A DNA stretch of 64,000 nt from positions 248,001-312,000 of the forward strand of contig CBDDLH010000003.1 in NCBI GenBank assembly GCA_965230565.1, written 5' to 3'. Both the position numbers and the translations under genes were made by a program. Each line of letters begins with the position of its first letter. Position 1 is the first letter of the stretch. The notes under the pieces are model-generated. The model did no database searches, was not told the DNA's origin, and saw only the letters and a list, made by a program, of their open reading frames with translations. Positions 1-8,859 of the stretch are shown in pieces. The DNA is from BCD1 sp965230565 (GTDB lineage: Bacteria; Bacteroidota; Bacteroidia; Chitinophagales; Saprospiraceae).

Positions 1-102
1 ACAGAGGTATGTTACCCAAAAATGTGGAACAGTGGGTCACCACTTTGAGGGTAGTGGCTAATCAGGAAACTGAAATTCACCTTTCACAAAACAGCGAATC
101 GA

Positions 103-1740
103 TCAATTCTGCAAATTAATTTGCTGAAGATTTTCCAATCGATTCCTTTCCAGGAAGTCATCGATGGTCTCAAAATGCTCAATAACCCGCTTATCCTTAA
201 ATTCAAAAACTTTTTCGGAAAGCCCCTGTAAGAAATCTCTGTCGTGAGAAACGAGGATAAGGGTCCCGTCAAAAGCGAGTAAAGCTTCCTTCAAAACATC
301 CTTTGACCTTAGATCAAGGTGATTGGTAGGCTCATCCAGAATGAGGAAATTCACCGGTTCAAGCAACAATTTCACCATGGCCAGGCGGGTGCGTTCCCCT
401 CCTGACAATACCGACACTTTTTTATCAATATCATCGCCGCTAAACATAAACTGTCCAAGGATATTTTTGATCTGAGTTCGAATATCACCCTTGGCCACAT
501 TGTCGACCGTCTGGAAAACGGTGAGTTCAGAATCTAATAGCGAGGCCTGGTTTTGAGCAAAATACCCTACTTCTGTATTATGCCCCAAGGCACATTCTCC
601 CTCAAAATCTATTTCTCCCATGATGGCTTTTATCATGGTGGACTTCCCTTCACCATTCCTTCCTACAAAGGAAACCTTTTCTCCCCGCTTGATGGTCAAA
701 TTGGCATCATTGAACACCTCCAGGTCATCATATCTTTTAGACAGGTGTTTGGCAATTAACGGATAATCACCGGAACGATTACAAGGCGGAAATCTGAGTT
801 TGAGTGATGATTTGTCCACCTCATCAATTTCGATGATTTCCAGTTTTTCCAACATCCGTTCCCTTGAATTTACTTGATTAGCTTTAGAATAGGTTCCTCT
901 GAATCGCTCGATAAATCGCTTACTTTCCTCAATAAACTTTTGCTGATCCTTATAGGCTTTTATCTGGGCGGCTCTTCTTTCCTCACGCAATTCCAGGTAA
1001 TGAGAATAATTGGCTTTATAATCATAAATCCGGCCCATGGTAATTTCAATGGTGCGATTGGTGATATTATCAATAAAAGCTCTATCGTGTGAAATAACAA
1101 TAACTGCCTTTGCCTTATTGATCAGAAAATCTTCCAGCCACATCACGGACTCGATATCAATATGATTGGTAGGCTCATCCAGCAGGATCAGATCCGGTTT
1201 TTGAAGCAGGATTTTGGCTAACTCGATACGCATTCTCCAGCCACCGCTGAATTCACTGGTTGGCCTGGTGAAATCTTCCCGCTTAAAACCAAGGCCCAAC
1301 AGGGTCTTTTCCACCTCCGCATCGTGATTGACCTCTTCCATGGCATAATAGATCTCTCCCAGTTCACTCACCTTGTCAATGATCGCCATATATTCCGGAG
1401 AGTCAAAATCCGTGCGGGTTTCCAATTCTTTATTGAGGCGTTCCATCTCTGCCTGCATTTCGAACACCTGCTGAAATGCTTTGGCCGTTTCCTCGAAAAC
1501 GGTGCAGTTATCCTCCGTAAGCAAATGTTGAGGCAGATAAGCAATGACTACCTCCTTTGGGTGGTTTACCTTCCCTTTGGTAGCACCACGAACACCGGCA
1601 ATGATTTTCATCATAGTCGATTTACCGGCACCATTCTTTCCCATCAAGGCGATTTTGTCATTCTCATTGATCACAAAGGATACATCCTTAAAAAGCGTTT
1701 TACCGCTAAATTCAACCGTCAGGCCATCTACAGAAATCAT
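103..1740 (-). CDS. ABC-F family ATP-binding protein
   Basis: This is a 545-residue soluble protein with two ABC ATPase domains and no membrane segments, the layout of the ABC-F family (EttA/Uup/YdiF-like), which acts on ribosomes. Walker A motifs lie near residues 34-42 (GKNGAGKST) and 360-368 (GRNGEGKST). ABC signatures lie near 164-169 (FSGGW) and 445-450 (LSGGER), and Walker B motifs with LLDEPTNH and LILDEPTNH near 186-193 and 467-474. The inter-domain linker (about 245-305) is charged and helical, as in the family. Which ABC-F subgroup it belongs to, and whether it gives antibiotic protection, cannot be read from sequence alone. It is monocistronic and divergent from the next gene. Confidence 0.95.
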   Translation of the reverse strand: MISVDGLTVEFSGKTLFKDVSFVINENDKIALMGKNGAGKSTMMKIIAGVRGATKGKVNHPKEVVIAYLPQHLLTEDNCTVFEETAKAFQQVFEMQAEMERLNKELETRTDFDSPEYMAIIDKVSELGEIYYAMEEVNHDAEVEKTLLGLGFKREDFTRPTSEFSGGWRMRIELAKILLQKPDLILLDEPTNHIDIESVMWLEDFLINKAKAVIVISHDRAFIDNITNRTIEITMGRIYDYKANYSHYLELREERRAAQIKAYKDQQKFIEESKRFIERFRGTYSKANQVNSRERMLEKLEIIEIDEVDKSSLKLRFPPCNRSGDYPLIAKHLSKRYDDLEVFNDANLTIKRGEKVSFVGRNGEGKSTMIKAIMGEIDFEGECALGHNTEVGYFAQNQASLLDSELTVFQTVDNVAKGDIRTQIKNILGQFMFSGDDIDKKVSVLSGGERTRLAMVKLLLEPVNFLILDEPTNHLDLRSKDVLKEALLAFDGTLILVSHDRDFLQGLSEKVFEFKDKRVIEHFETIDDFLERNRLENLQQINLQN

Positions 1741-1760
1741 ATTGGTGTTCTTTTAAGCCG

Positions 1761-1793
1761 CAAAAGTAAAAAAAGAGCATGACTCCACACAAC
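1761..1793 (-). promoter_or_regulatory. Probable Bacteroidota-type promoter for the ABC-F gene
   Basis: On the minus strand TACTTTTG (1768-1761) matches the Bacteroidota -7 consensus TAnnTTTG. It is preceded 21 nt upstream by GTTG (1793-1790), one base from the -33 consensus TTTG. It lies 20 bases before the ATG at 1740. No transcription data were available, so this is a consensus match only. Confidence 0.45.
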
Positions 1794-1898
1794 GTTTGAA
1801 AAATGCAAGAGATCTTGTAAACCAAAATTACAGATAATTGGTCTTCCCGTTTATTATGCCTACTTTCACCGAACTTTTTAAACCAAAATTCACAACAA

Positions 1899-2495
1899 AT
1901 GAAAGATCTTAAATTTCCCATCCAATTCACCTTTAAAATCACCACACTTGCCAACGACTTTACGGCTACCGATGCAACGGGAAAAACTGTTGCTTATGTC
2001 AGACAAAAAATGTTGAAGCTGAAGGAAGATGTTTCCGTCTACGATGATGAAACACGTTCGAATATCAGTTACAAAATTAAAGCCGACAGATGGCTGGACT
2101 TCTCGGCTGCCTATAAGTTTTTTGATAGTGACGGAACACCTTTTGGTAAAATCGCCCGAAAAGGCTGGCGTTCCATCTGGAAAGCGGAATATGAGCTGAT
2201 CGATGAAAACGAACAATTACAGTATCACATCCGGGAAGAAAATGGCTGGGTTAAAGTGATGGATTCCCTGCTTGGAGAAATTCCAATTCTTGGCATTTTC
2301 ACCGGCTATTTTTTCAATCCGTCTTACCTGGTTACGGAAACCTCCGGAAAAGAAATAGTCAGAATCAAAAAGCAACCTTCCTTTTTTGGAAGGAATTTTT
2401 TGGTAGAAAAAATCGGCCCCATGGATAATGATGATGACGACAGGATCATGTTGGGACTTATGATGATGATCCTTTTGGAAAGACGAAGGGGGTAA
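1899..2495 (+). CDS. LURP-one-related / tubby C-terminal-like protein
   Basis: This 198-residue protein resembles the LURP-one-related family (phospholipid-scramblase/tubby-like beta barrel). It opens with a hydrophobic beta strand, continues with alternating strands such as a KTVAYVRQKMLKLKEDV segment, and ends with a buried hydrophobic helix containing a methionine-rich LGLMMMILL stretch, the central helix typical of the fold. No signal peptide is visible. The biochemical role of bacterial members is not established. It is divergent from the ABC-F gene and is followed 75 bases later by a small membrane protein. Confidence 0.7.
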   Translation: MKDLKFPIQFTFKITTLANDFTATDATGKTVAYVRQKMLKLKEDVSVYDDETRSNISYKIKADRWLDFSAAYKFFDSDGTPFGKIARKGWRSIWKAEYELIDENEQLQYHIREENGWVKVMDSLLGEIPILGIFTGYFFNPSYLVTETSGKEIVRIKKQPSFFGRNFLVEKIGPMDNDDDDRIMLGLMMMILLERRRG

Positions 2496-2570
2496 CTCAG
2501 GATGTTGGTCAAAAAAACGATGGTTTGGGCAAATTCCCGGACCATCGTTTGTATATTTAAGGCCAATAAT

Positions 2571-2918
2571 ATGGCTGCAATGCAAGACCAAACCAAACTC
2601 CTCCTTATCAAATCCATTCATACACTGATCTGGATCTTTTTTGCTGCTCTGATCTTCTATATTTTTTACAGCGGGCTGACTGGTGATATCAACTTTATGA
2701 CCTGGATCGCCGTAGGGTTTGTCATTCTGGAAGGGTTGGTATTACTGATCTTCAATATGTTTTGCCCTTTAACGCTGGTCGCCCGAAAATTTTCGGATTC
2801 TGATAAAGACAATTTCGACATCTTCCTGCCGGATTGGATTGCCCGGAATAATAAATTGATTTTTTCCATAATATTTGTCTCGGGCTTGGTGCTGATCGGA
2901 GTAAGATTGCTGATTTAA
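2571..2918 (+). CDS. Small integral membrane protein, weakly DUF2784-like
   Basis: The product has about 115 residues and three predicted membrane helices (roughly residues 15-35, 40-65 and 93-113). A CPLT motif follows the second helix, which is reminiscent of the DUF2784 family, but the match is by eye and weak. The frame is open further upstream to 2502, but the ATG at 2571 (or 2580) fits better because the upstream part lacks membrane-protein character. It ends 12 bases before the next membrane-protein gene, so the two are probably co-transcribed. Function unknown. Confidence 0.6.
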   Translation: MAAMQDQTKLLLIKSIHTLIWIFFAALIFYIFYSGLTGDINFMTWIAVGFVILEGLVLLIFNMFCPLTLVARKFSDSDKDNFDIFLPDWIARNNKLIFSIIFVSGLVLIGVRLLI

Positions 2919-2930
2919 AAGACCATCAAT

Positions 2931-3323
2931 ATGTACCAGAAGTATCGACGTATTCTAATCCTTTTTCTGACCGGCTTCATTGCCTTCACTGCTATTATAG
3001 GAGGAATTGTCATGCTTGCCGGGTTGGAAAATTTTCCAATGGAATGGATTGAAGGAACTATTTTCAAAAGTTATACCATCCCCGCCTTAATTTTATCCTT
3101 TGTGGTTGGCGGAAGTTCCCTGGTTGCGTTCATCCTATTGTTAAAAAAACATCGCTTAGCCCACAAAGCCACCATGGCCGCCGGGGTGATCATGATCGGA
3201 CAGATCATCGGAGAGTTGATTATCCTTAAGCAAGAACCACCCGTACCTACAGATATTGAAATTTTTTATTTTGCATTGGGACTTATTGTGCTTATTTTAG
3301 GGATTTATAATTACAAAAAATAA
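2931..3323 (+). CDS. Four-helix membrane protein, paralogue of the gene at 5565
   Basis: A 130-residue protein with four hydrophobic segments. Its core pattern is an F-P-M-E-W-I/L-E-G motif, then a short F..Y.IP segment and a glycine-rich second helix. The protein encoded at 5565-5963 shares the same core (AEWLEGSPF... IPGLFLF), so the two look like diverged paralogues 2.5 kb apart. No enzymatic motif is visible and the function is unknown. It follows the preceding membrane gene by 12 bases. Confidence 0.65.
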   Translation: MYQKYRRILILFLTGFIAFTAIIGGIVMLAGLENFPMEWIEGTIFKSYTIPALILSFVVGGSSLVAFILLLKKHRLAHKATMAAGVIMIGQIIGELIILKQEPPVPTDIEIFYFALGLIVLILGIYNYKK

Positions 3324-3342
3324 ACCCTCCGGAGGTTTTTTC
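3322..3342 (+). terminator. Weak intrinsic terminator
   Basis: A short GC-rich hairpin (AAACC-bulge-T, loop CCGG, AGGTTT) is followed by a T run. It overlaps the stop codon of the preceding membrane-protein gene. The stem is short (6 bp with a bulged C), so strength is uncertain. Confidence 0.4.
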
Positions 3343-3376
3343 CTGAAATAATTAAATTTCCAAAACACCCGACATC

Positions 3377-3895
3377 ATGACCAAACACCTGACCTTAGAA
3401 ACAGAACGTCTCTTCCTTCGCCCAACCTCTTTTGAAGATGCGGATTTTGTACTCAGACTCATGAATAGCCCAAAGTGGATTCAAAATATCGGAGACCGAA
3501 AAGTCCGAACTGAAGAGGACGCCCGAAATTATATCAAAAACAAAATGCATCCTCAACTGGAACGCCTCGGCTTTTCCAACTATACCGTAATCCGAAAATC
3601 AGATGGTGAAAAAATGGGCTCCTGTGGGCTATACGACCGGGAAGGGCTCGAAGGGGTAGATATTGGTTTTGCATTCCTTCCGGAATTCGAAGGTAAAGGA
3701 TATGCATTCGAAGCCGCCCGAAAAGTTCTGGATACGGGCATTAACCATTTCGGAATCACAAAAGTCAGTGCCATCACTATTGAGGCAAACCTCCCCTCCC
3801 GTAAACTCATCGAAAAACTGGGCCTGACATTTTCAAAAATCATCAATCTGCCAGATGATCCGGAGGATTTGATGTTGTATGAACTGAAAATTTGA
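3377..3895 (+). CDS. GNAT family N-acetyltransferase (RimJ/RimL type)
   Basis: The 172-residue protein opens with LETERLFLRPTSFEDADFV, the start typical of RimJ/RimL-like acetyltransferases. The acetyl-CoA-binding region includes an IGFAFLPEFEGKGYAFEAAR stretch (Q/R-x-x-G-x-G/A-like motif as EGKGYA), followed by the usual N-x-x-S-x-K/R-x-I-E-K-L-G-L motif near residue 150. Such enzymes acetylate amino groups of proteins or small molecules; the substrate is unknown. A VOC-fold protein follows after 21 bases and may be co-transcribed. Confidence 0.85.
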   Translation: MTKHLTLETERLFLRPTSFEDADFVLRLMNSPKWIQNIGDRKVRTEEDARNYIKNKMHPQLERLGFSNYTVIRKSDGEKMGSCGLYDREGLEGVDIGFAFLPEFEGKGYAFEAARKVLDTGINHFGITKVSAITIEANLPSRKLIEKLGLTFSKIINLPDDPEDLMLYELKI

Positions 3896-3916
3896 TCACA
3901 ACGCTAATCCTTCCAT

Positions 3917-4285
3917 ATGAACCACCATGCAAAATCTATCAGAACTTTCATTGGCTCAAAAGACTTTGAAGTTTCCCGAAGATTCTACCAGACTCTGGGA
4001 TTCGAAGAAGTAATCATCTCTAACGATTTATCACTTTTCAAAACCGGAGATCTCGGCTTTTATTTACAAGATTATTACGTAAAGGATTGGGTTGACAATT
4101 CGATGATCTTTCTCGAAGTTGAAAACCTGGAGCAACATTATTCAGATGTTTTAAAGTTGAAGTTGCCCGATTATTTTCAAGGTGTAAGGATTTCCAATAT
4201 ACAGGCCAATGATTGGGGAAAGGAATATTTCATCCATGACCCATCAGGGGTTTTATGGCATTTTGGAGTTTTTAAACAGGAGTAG
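3917..4285 (+). CDS. VOC (glyoxalase/bleomycin-resistance fold) protein
   Basis: A 122-residue single VOC module: a first half with RTFIGSKDFEVSRRFYQTLG, a fold-typical start, and a second half ending in the characteristic YFIHDPSGVLWHFGVF segment. Members bind metals or small hydrophobic ligands and include glyoxalases, dioxygenases and drug-binding proteins. A metal-binding triad is not obvious here, so a ligand-binding role is as likely as catalysis. It probably shares a transcript with the upstream acetyltransferase. Confidence 0.8.
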   Translation: MNHHAKSIRTFIGSKDFEVSRRFYQTLGFEEVIISNDLSLFKTGDLGFYLQDYYVKDWVDNSMIFLEVENLEQHYSDVLKLKLPDYFQGVRISNIQANDWGKEYFIHDPSGVLWHFGVFKQE

Positions 4286-4414
4286 GATTATCAAAAAAAG
4301 CTATTTTTATTCAAAACTTCCCTCTCCATACTTCAGTACATCGCTCCTCACATCCCTCCGTTAGATGCGCGTTTTCTTTGTTAAAGATATTTTGAACACC
4401 AAAACTTTGACAAA

Positions 4415-5440
4415 ATGCAAAAGAAAATTAATCGAAGGAACTGGCTCCAATTAGGTATGGGAGCCACAGTAGGTACTTTGTACACATCCATTTTCGGCTG
4501 TACAACTCCTACACCAGAAGAAGCAGAAGCAATCTGCGAACCCACCGTAAATCAAACCATGGGACCTTTTTATCCCAATAAAGATCAGCAAGACAAAGAT
4601 TTTGACCTGACTTCCTTTAATGGTTCAGATGCTCTCCCACAAGGAGAGATCATCTATGTCAGAGGGAAAGTAACGGATGAAAACTGCAATCCCATAAAAG
4701 GAGCTGTAGTAATGATATGGCAGGCCAATACCCATGGCAAATACTCACATGAATATGATCATAGTTCCATTGAGTATGACCCAAATTTTCAGGGATGGGG
4801 CCAGGTTACCACCAATGAAAATGGCGACTATGGTTTTAAAACGATCAAGCCGGGAGCCTACCCGTTGTCAGAAGGAAGTGCGGATTACAGAACTCCTCAT
4901 ATACATTTTAAGATATCAAGACGGGGGTATCATGAATTGATCACGCAGTTATATTTTGAAGGGGAGGAACTGAACGAGAAAGACATTTTACTTGGTGCAC
5001 TCAATGCCGAAGAACAATCCCAGGTAGTTCGCCCAAAGATCACCGGGGCTGACGGCATTGAAGATAGTGCCAGTTTGGTAACATTTGACGTAGCTCTGGA
5101 AAAAGTGAAAGACACTTCTCCCAAAAATAATCTTGAGGAGCTTTGTGGCAAATATAAAGTTGACATCGAGTCTCCTGAAATGAAAGAGGAGTTAAGTCTA
5201 TTTTACGGTGGTCAAAGAGAAGAACTAACGTTGACCGTATCTACTGAAAACGGCCTTTTATATGCAGAAATGCCTATCCAGCCCAAATGCGAAATAAAAC
5301 CCATTGGAGATAATATCTACGCATACCTTGCCTTTGAAGCGGATATTCATTTTCAAAAGGATGACAATGGCAAGGTCACTGGTTTGGAATTGAAAAGGCA
5401 TTACAAATTCCCAACACTTTCTGCAGCAAAGATCAACTAA
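4415..5440 (+). CDS. Intradiol ring-cleavage dioxygenase, exported lipoprotein
   Basis: The 341-residue protein has the protocatechuate 3,4-dioxygenase/catechol dioxygenase fold, which cleaves catechol-type rings using non-haem Fe(III). All four expected iron ligands are present: Tyr110 (HGKY), Tyr149 (GAYP), His162 and His164 (PHIHF), with the 13-residue Tyr-to-His spacing seen in PcaH. The N-terminus carries a twin-arginine-like RRNWLQ motif and a Cys29 in a lipobox-like position (IFGC), so it is probably exported folded and lipid-anchored. About 110 extra C-terminal residues (from about 232) form a beta-rich domain not found in classical enzymes. The substrate is unknown and no ring-degradation neighbours are present. 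Confidence 0.85.
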   Translation: MQKKINRRNWLQLGMGATVGTLYTSIFGCTTPTPEEAEAICEPTVNQTMGPFYPNKDQQDKDFDLTSFNGSDALPQGEIIYVRGKVTDENCNPIKGAVVMIWQANTHGKYSHEYDHSSIEYDPNFQGWGQVTTNENGDYGFKTIKPGAYPLSEGSADYRTPHIHFKISRRGYHELITQLYFEGEELNEKDILLGALNAEEQSQVVRPKITGADGIEDSASLVTFDVALEKVKDTSPKNNLEELCGKYKVDIESPEMKEELSLFYGGQREELTLTVSTENGLLYAEMPIQPKCEIKPIGDNIYAYLAFEADIHFQKDDNGKVTGLELKRHYKFPTLSAAKIN

Positions 5441-5453
5441 TTCTCCCTTAAAG

Positions 5454-5489
5454 CAAAGCGACTTTTTCAAGTCGCTTTGTTATTATTTT
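5454..5489 (+). terminator. Intrinsic terminator after the dioxygenase gene
   Basis: A perfect 11-bp stem (CAAAGCGACTT / AAGTCGCTTTG) encloses a 4-nt loop and is followed by TTATTATTTT. It begins 14 bases after the dioxygenase stop codon. Confidence 0.8.
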
Positions 5490-5564
5490 GGTAAATTTAT
5501 GTTTGGTCAATACCGGCCAAAACCCGGGGCTATTTCCCAGGGAATTACAACCAAAACCTTTACC

Positions 5565-5963
5565 ATGAAAAGAAGACTTTATATCGCTTTGGCCATTCTT
5601 CATTTATTTGTAGCCATTGGCGCGATTCCGGCGGGTTATGCCCTTTTCAAAAACCCTGACGGTTCTTCCCTGGGCATGTCGGCAGAATGGCTGGAAGGTT
5701 CTCCTTTTCCGGATTTTTTCATCCCCGGGCTTTTCCTGTTTATCGTATTGGGGCTTGGCAACCTGCTGACAGCCATGCCGGTTTTCAAACAACATAAACT
5801 CAGTGGTATGGCTGGGTTAAGTATGGGATTCATTCTTGTCATTTGGATTATTATCCAGGTAGCTATTGTAGGTCTGGCCAGTTTTTTACAACCTTTATTT
5901 TTCTTTGTTGGGCTCATTCAACTGATGTTGGGATATTGGATTTTCAGGTTGGCTAAAGCTTAG
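5565..5963 (+). CDS. Four-helix membrane protein, paralogue of the gene at 2931
   Basis: The 132-residue product has four hydrophobic segments. The ATG at 5565 (MKRRLYIALAIL) begins directly with the first helix and is preferred over the ATG at 5499, which would add an unlikely N-terminal tail. The AEWLEGSPFPDFFIPGLFLF segment matches the equivalent part of the 2931-3323 product, suggesting a duplicated family. No catalytic motif is visible. The upstream terminator at 5454 separates it from the dioxygenase gene. Confidence 0.65.
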   Translation: MKRRLYIALAILHLFVAIGAIPAGYALFKNPDGSSLGMSAEWLEGSPFPDFFIPGLFLFIVLGLGNLLTAMPVFKQHKLSGMAGLSMGFILVIWIIIQVAIVGLASFLQPLFFFVGLIQLMLGYWIFRLAKA

Positions 5964-6148
5964 AGTATTCAGGTAGCTGGTTGCTTGCATTAGAAATACT
6001 ATTTTTCAGAAAAATAATATTTCTGGCAGTGATCCCTCCATAAGAATTTCCAAAACTCATTATGTTCCTTAATTTTACCCCGACATACGGTTTTGGCTTA
6101 ATTCTTTTGCCTCAACTTGTACTCATTGATAAAAAACTAACACAGACT

Positions 6149-7747
6149 ATGAGAATTGCGCTCATCCTGAGTTCCCTTTTCTGGGCCTCTACCCTTTTTG
6201 CCCAAAAATCGACTTTCAAACTTCCGGAGATTGACCATGATAAGACAGAAACAGCGGAAGGCACCACCACTTATGTCAAAAATGGTAAAATCGTGCTCGA
6301 AGCTCATCACCCCTACAATAATACGATCACCTATTTCTGCAATAAATCCAATGTCGTTTTCGATTCCGTTCACATCTATCATGGAAAAGAAATGATGGAA
6401 GTTCGCTTCAAGAATGGAGGAAATTATGCGGGGTATCAGGTAAAAAAATGGACAGAGGACAGTAATGTGGTTACCTTTGAACGGTATTTTAATAATAAGA
6501 CCCTCGCCTATCGCTATCAGGGCATCGCCATGAATGCTGTTTACAACAAACCATCTCCTGCCTGTGCAAATGATTTTTTGCGGATTGGCCGTGATGTTAA
6601 ATATGACGAAAATGGCCAGGAGATCTACAATGTAAATTACGACAATGGCAAAGCCCGATTCACCATTGATACCAGCAGTAAAACAGGTAAAAAACAACTA
6701 AAGGCACTCAAAAAAGCAGCGGACCTGATAGTTCAGAATGCCTACGGTAAAACTTTCTTTAAAAAACACATCAGGTTTAATCCTTCAAAATCGAGAGGTT
6801 ATTATCCGGACTCCTATTCCTACCATAAAAACAAAGGCAATCCGGATCCCAGGTTTGGATTACACAACTGGTATAAACCGGAAAATGATGTGATCACCTA
6901 TGCGGATATTTCCTACACTGTGTTTTTGGATGAGGACAATGTTGGTGATTTTATCACCATCCGGCTTGACAAAAACGGTAAACTGGTAGATGCTGTTGAC
7001 GAAGGTTACGCCCGTAAATGGAATATGACCAGAGGCATGATCGAAGGTTCTCCGGATCAAACTTTTTTACCGCCTTCGAAAGCCATCGAATTTGCCAAAG
7101 ACAATGGTCTATACCTCACAGGCGACTACCTGCTGGACGCATATTGGGAGCCCTTTCAAAAAAGTGGTTACCTGGGCAAATTCTACTACCGTATCCGATG
7201 CAATGAACACGTCAAACAAATGGTAGGCGGACGATTATACCTGTACGACGAATGGCTGATCAATCCATTCACCAAAGAGGTCATTAAAGACCGGGAATAC
7301 CGGGACGGAGCTTTCATGGAACTCGACTTTCCCCGAAGATCACAACAAAACGGACTTTATGGCTTCAACAGGTCATTTTATGAAATGGAAAAGAAAGATC
7401 CCCAGATCCCATTTGTCTACCAGGAGCTGCCTCGTGAGATCCAATACAGGATGATCGCCAAAAAGGATGGGAAATACGGTATGATCTCCATGAAAAATGA
7501 GATGATGATCCCTTTCGAATATGATCGCATGAGTTTTGTCCGATTCAACCTCCGCAGGTTTAAAAACGAATTTGTGCTCGTTCAGCAAAACGGCCTCTTG
7601 GGCATGATGGATACGGAAGGCAATGAAATTTTACCTGTAAAATATAATTCCATGCGCAAAAAAGATGAGAACACTATCGTTGGCTATATCAGCGAGACGG
7701 AAAAAGTGACCTATAATTTCAGAACTAAAAAAACCGTGGAAAAATAA
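6149..7747 (+). CDS. Secreted WG-repeat-like protein
   Basis: The 532-residue product starts at 6149 with a clear signal peptide (MRIALILSSLFWASTLFAQ), so the longer frame from 6062 is not used. The first 400 residues show no recognised domain. The C-terminal part carries repeats of the WG type (KKDGKYGMISMKNEMMIPFEYDRM, then a QNGLLGMMDTEGNEILPVKY unit), a module that folds as short beta hairpins in many Bacteroidota surface proteins. Its stop overlaps the next start by one base (TAATG), so the two are translationally coupled. Function unknown. Confidence 0.75.
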   Translation: MRIALILSSLFWASTLFAQKSTFKLPEIDHDKTETAEGTTTYVKNGKIVLEAHHPYNNTITYFCNKSNVVFDSVHIYHGKEMMEVRFKNGGNYAGYQVKKWTEDSNVVTFERYFNNKTLAYRYQGIAMNAVYNKPSPACANDFLRIGRDVKYDENGQEIYNVNYDNGKARFTIDTSSKTGKKQLKALKKAADLIVQNAYGKTFFKKHIRFNPSKSRGYYPDSYSYHKNKGNPDPRFGLHNWYKPENDVITYADISYTVFLDEDNVGDFITIRLDKNGKLVDAVDEGYARKWNMTRGMIEGSPDQTFLPPSKAIEFAKDNGLYLTGDYLLDAYWEPFQKSGYLGKFYYRIRCNEHVKQMVGGRLYLYDEWLINPFTKEVIKDREYRDGAFMELDFPRRSQQNGLYGFNRSFYEMEKKDPQIPFVYQELPREIQYRMIAKKDGKYGMISMKNEMMIPFEYDRMSFVRFNLRRFKNEFVLVQQNGLLGMMDTEGNEILPVKYNSMRKKDENTIVGYISETEKVTYNFRTKKTVEK

Positions 7748-8580
7748 TGAAGCATCGTTTGTTGAAATCAGGAATTGCTTTAGGGTTCATTTTTTGCTTT
7801 GGAGTTGCAAACGGGCAATTTGTGGAGATGGATATCGAACCCATGGCCAGCTATGAATATCTCCCCTATTTCCCGGAAAAACTGATGGCACAACAACCTT
7901 CAGCTATTTTACCGCACAGCTCCCTGAGCCAATCATTCGCCTGGACAACCACGCGTCCGGACACCATCACCATCCACCAAAAGGTCATCATTGGAGACAT
8001 GGACACTACCCAAATGTATTGCTTCGTCCAGAATGATCACCCCGCCGCTGATCTTTTCCTGGCGGTCAAAAACCAGGATCAGTGGGTGGTTATAAAAACG
8101 ATCATTTTCAGGCACCTGACCTATGATGCTACCCAATTCCAAGTGGTTCATCTGGGCAGGCAAAAAGTCCCACATCTGGAGGTGATCGTTTTCCGGGAAA
8201 AGAATGTGCTTGGACAACATGGCCGGAGAGTGAGTTCGCAATGGAAACGCTGCACAACCACCTCACTCATCAACCTGAACACACTTCAAAGATCCTTAGC
8301 GAATGTTTATACCGGCTACGAATATATTTACACCATTAAACAATATAAAAATGATATAAAACACAGCAATATCCAAACGGCAAACCTATGGTACGATTTT
8401 AAAATCAATTACAAAAAAGGCAAGATCAAGGTCAAACCACTGGACAATCGACTGGATGCTTTAGAGCAAACGGGAGAGGAAGCTCCGGTGTTGATAAATT
8501 CTGAGGAAGAAAAGAATGCGCCGCTGTTAAAAACAGGCGTGTATAAATTTGATGGGGAGCGGTTTGTGTTTAGGAAGTAG
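7747..8580 (+). CDS. Hypothetical secreted protein
   Basis: A 277-residue protein with a signal peptide (hydrophobic stretch ending VANGQ near residue 24) and no recognised domain. The body is rich in aromatic and charged residues with beta-strand character. It is translationally coupled to the WG-repeat protein by a one-base overlap, suggesting that the two exported proteins act together. Function unknown. Confidence 0.7.
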   Translation: MKHRLLKSGIALGFIFCFGVANGQFVEMDIEPMASYEYLPYFPEKLMAQQPSAILPHSSLSQSFAWTTTRPDTITIHQKVIIGDMDTTQMYCFVQNDHPAADLFLAVKNQDQWVVIKTIIFRHLTYDATQFQVVHLGRQKVPHLEVIVFREKNVLGQHGRRVSSQWKRCTTTSLINLNTLQRSLANVYTGYEYIYTIKQYKNDIKHSNIQTANLWYDFKINYKKGKIKVKPLDNRLDALEQTGEEAPVLINSEEEKNAPLLKTGVYKFDGERFVFRK

Positions 8581-8598
8581 TTTACCATAACAATTAAT

Positions 8599-8859
8599 AT
8601 GAAAACCAAACAAAAACCAAAAACTCATAAGTTCATCCTGCTTGGACTGATCCTTTGGATTTCAGCAATTGTCCTTTTTGGGGCAATCTTTTTTATCCGG
8701 TTTAAATTTGGCGACATTACCAACGAACATACAGGCTCCGGGTTTCTCTACGACCTGAGTCTGCTTATTCTTAACTTTGGGGTATTTGGTATTCCTATAG
8801 TTATGGTTTTTGCGTTAGTATTGTTTGGGGTAAAAAAACTGTTTGAAAACAAACCATGA
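8599..8859 (+). CDS. Small two-helix membrane protein
   Basis: An 86-residue protein with two hydrophobic helices (about residues 12-35 and 52-75). Its stop overlaps the ATG of the following hydrolase (ATGA), which supports real translation and coupling. No family was recognised. Confidence 0.6.
   Translation: MKTKQKPKTHKFILLGLILWISAIVLFGAIFFIRFKFGDITNEHTGSGFLYDLSLLILNFGVFGIPIVMVFALVLFGVKKLFENKP

Noticed and set aside
1324..1782. Plus-strand open frame within the ABC-F gene region
   Set aside because: It is antisense to a conserved ATPase and has no recognisable motif.
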